DNA from: Paenibacillaceae bacterium
GTDB taxonomy: Bacteria; Bacillota; Bacilli; Paenibacillales; NBRC-103111
Direction of reading: 5' to 3'
Assembly: GCA_020697475.1 (NCBI GenBank)
Contig: JAJFMO010000300.1
Span: 1 to 6,423 of the forward strand
Length of the DNA: 6,423 bases
The position numbers and the translations under genes are program-made. The notes below the pieces were generated by a model that saw nothing but the letters and a program-made list of their open reading frames with translations, made no database searches and was not told where the DNA came from. Below, one piece after another: positions 5,471 to 6,423 of this stretch; positions within the stretch are counted from its first letter, which is position 1, and each line of letters opens with the position of its first letter.

Positions 5471-6340
5471 TTACACCGTGTCCATGGTTTGGTTTCGGTA
5501 ATGCTTCGGTGTCGTGCTTTCGTATTTGCGGAATACCCGGCAAAAATGGCTTTGGTCGCTGAACCCGATTCGCTCGGCGATTTCCGATAAGGGCAGCTGC
5601 GTGGCGGCCAACAATTGCTTGGCTTGGGTCAGCCGGTACTTGAACAAATATTCCTTGACGGTAAACCCGGTGGCGCGTTTAAATATGCGTGAGAAATGAT
5701 AAAGACTTAAGGAGGCGACCCGGGCGATCTCCTCCAGCTTCAGCGGCTTGGCATAATGTTGTTCGATGAAGGCGACCGCTCTGCTGACTTCGTCCGCATA
5801 CATCGGTTCCGAAGCGGGGTGAAGCTTCGTCTCCCTCAGTTGGAACAGCTGCAATTCGGTGAAGATATCCATAATCAGGCGGGCGGCGGATATATCGATG
5901 CCGATCGGGCGGTGCCTGACCAGTTGAATCGTGCGACGGCACCATTCTCCGACCAGCGACGAGTTTCCCAGCCGGTACACCGGGTTTGAGATATTCAGCA
6001 TCTGATAGTATGTCCCGGCATGGGAGCCGTCAAAGTGGATCCATATCACTTCCCAGGGGTCGTCCGCATCCGCCTGGTACAAATGGGCTTGAGACAAATC
6101 GATAACGAACAGGTCGCCGGCTCCCAGAGGGAAGCCGTTCCCTTTCCACGTCAGGCAACCGCGGCCGCGCAGCACATATTGAAATTGATAGCCGTAATAT
6201 TCCCCGTTGCCTCGTCGGTTGTGAGTCAGCGGTTCGTGTGCGCGCCATCCGGCTCCGTGTAGGTAGAACGGTAGTTTTTTGGCCATTTCGCTTGGTGAAT
6301 GGGCATAAACCCGTCGTGCATATTTGATCTTCATTCGCAT
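5471..6340 (-). CDS. AraC family transcriptional regulator with cupin-like sensing domain
   Basis: The product is 289 residues from the ATG at 6340, chosen because GGAAGGGG lies six bases upstream (about 6347-6354 on the plus strand). The frame stays open 26 codons further to 6418 but has no ribosome binding site there. Residues about 45-110 form the AraC ligand-binding cupin: YGYQFQYVLRGRGCLTW, then FPLGAGDLFVIDLSQAHLY, then WEVIWIHFDG, the usual pattern of regulators that sense sugars or related metabolites. The DNA-binding part at about 185-283 has a helix-turn-helix at about 202-222 (LEEIARVASLSLYHFSRIF) and another at 251-271 (LSEIAERIGFSDQSHFCRVF), then STTPKHYR, the conserved family ending. 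The gene appears intact. It is transcribed away from a gene that seems to start at 6406, so that divergent gene is its most likely target. Confidence 0.92.
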   Translation of the reverse strand: MRMKIKYARRVYAHSPSEMAKKLPFYLHGAGWRAHEPLTHNRRGNGEYYGYQFQYVLRGRGCLTWKGNGFPLGAGDLFVIDLSQAHLYQADADDPWEVIWIHFDGSHAGTYYQMLNISNPVYRLGNSSLVGEWCRRTIQLVRHRPIGIDISAARLIMDIFTELQLFQLRETKLHPASEPMYADEVSRAVAFIEQHYAKPLKLEEIARVASLSLYHFSRIFKRATGFTVKEYLFKYRLTQAKQLLAATQLPLSEIAERIGFSDQSHFCRVFRKYESTTPKHYRNQTMDTV

Positions 6341-6405
6341 CAGCAGCCCCTTCCAGGAACAGGCTATAACAAGCATATCACAAATTGAGAAAGGAGGAAT
6401 AGCGT

Positions 6406-6423
6406 TTGCATATTTCAAAAATA
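6406..6423 (+). CDS. Start of a divergent gene running out of the window, product unknown
   Basis: A perfect AAAGGAGG (6390-6397) sits eight bases before TTG 6406, and the frame MHISKI is open to the window edge. Such a strong ribosome binding site in the gap upstream of a divergent AraC gene is good evidence for a start. Six codons are too few to name the product. AraC regulators of this type often face sugar-metabolism or transport genes, which is a guess from context only. Confidence 0.5.

Noticed and set aside
6341..6418. Upstream start giving the second AraC regulator 26 extra residues
   Set aside because: No ribosome binding site precedes 6418, the region would overlap the divergent gene's start signals, and GGAAGGGG supports 6340.

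Overview
The window looks like chromosomal DNA from a Paenibacillus-like member of the Bacillota. The genes have strong purine-rich ribosome binding sites (GGAGG-type) at 6-8 bases and a moderately GC-rich codon use. The gene types also fit Paenibacillaceae: a GldF/GldG/DUF4340 transporter operon, a phytanoyl-CoA dioxygenase-like enzyme beside an AraC regulator, a family-1 type solute-binding lipoprotein, and a second AraC regulator facing a divergent gene. This is inferred from gene content and style, not from a marker gene.

Positions 1-2384 are the end of a plus-strand ABC transporter operon. The last codons of a probable GldF-type permease are followed by a gldG-like gene, then a DUF4340 membrane-anchored gene, closed by a clear rho-independent hairpin at 2350-2384. 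The gldG gene is damaged. Its extracytoplasmic domain runs directly, with a frame change, to its C-terminal membrane anchor, so about 60-70 codons seem to be missing (estimated from family knowledge). The frame left open runs into DUF4340 and gives a 753-residue fused reading frame, while the true anchor is stranded in another frame. DUF4340 keeps its own ribosome binding site and start at 1302.

Positions 2385-4225 hold a 2-oxoglutarate/Fe(II) dioxygenase of the PhyH family and an AraC-type regulator in the same orientation. They are probably a functional pair. Positions 4219-4684 on the minus strand hold a small four-cysteine zinc ribbon protein and, upstream of it, a possible 52-codon gene.

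Positions 4755-5447 encode a solute-binding lipoprotein of only 230 residues. Its N-terminal half appears to be joined in frame to the last 16 residues of a normal-length protein, which again implies an internal deletion. No permease genes accompany it. An AraC-type regulator on the minus strand (5471-6340) converges on it, and a further gene appears to start divergently at 6406 and leave the window.

The main unusual signal is two independent internal deletions in two transport genes within 6.4 kb. They could reflect real gene decay or assembly error. I see no CRISPR array, RNA gene, transposase or clear novel defence or biosynthetic system.
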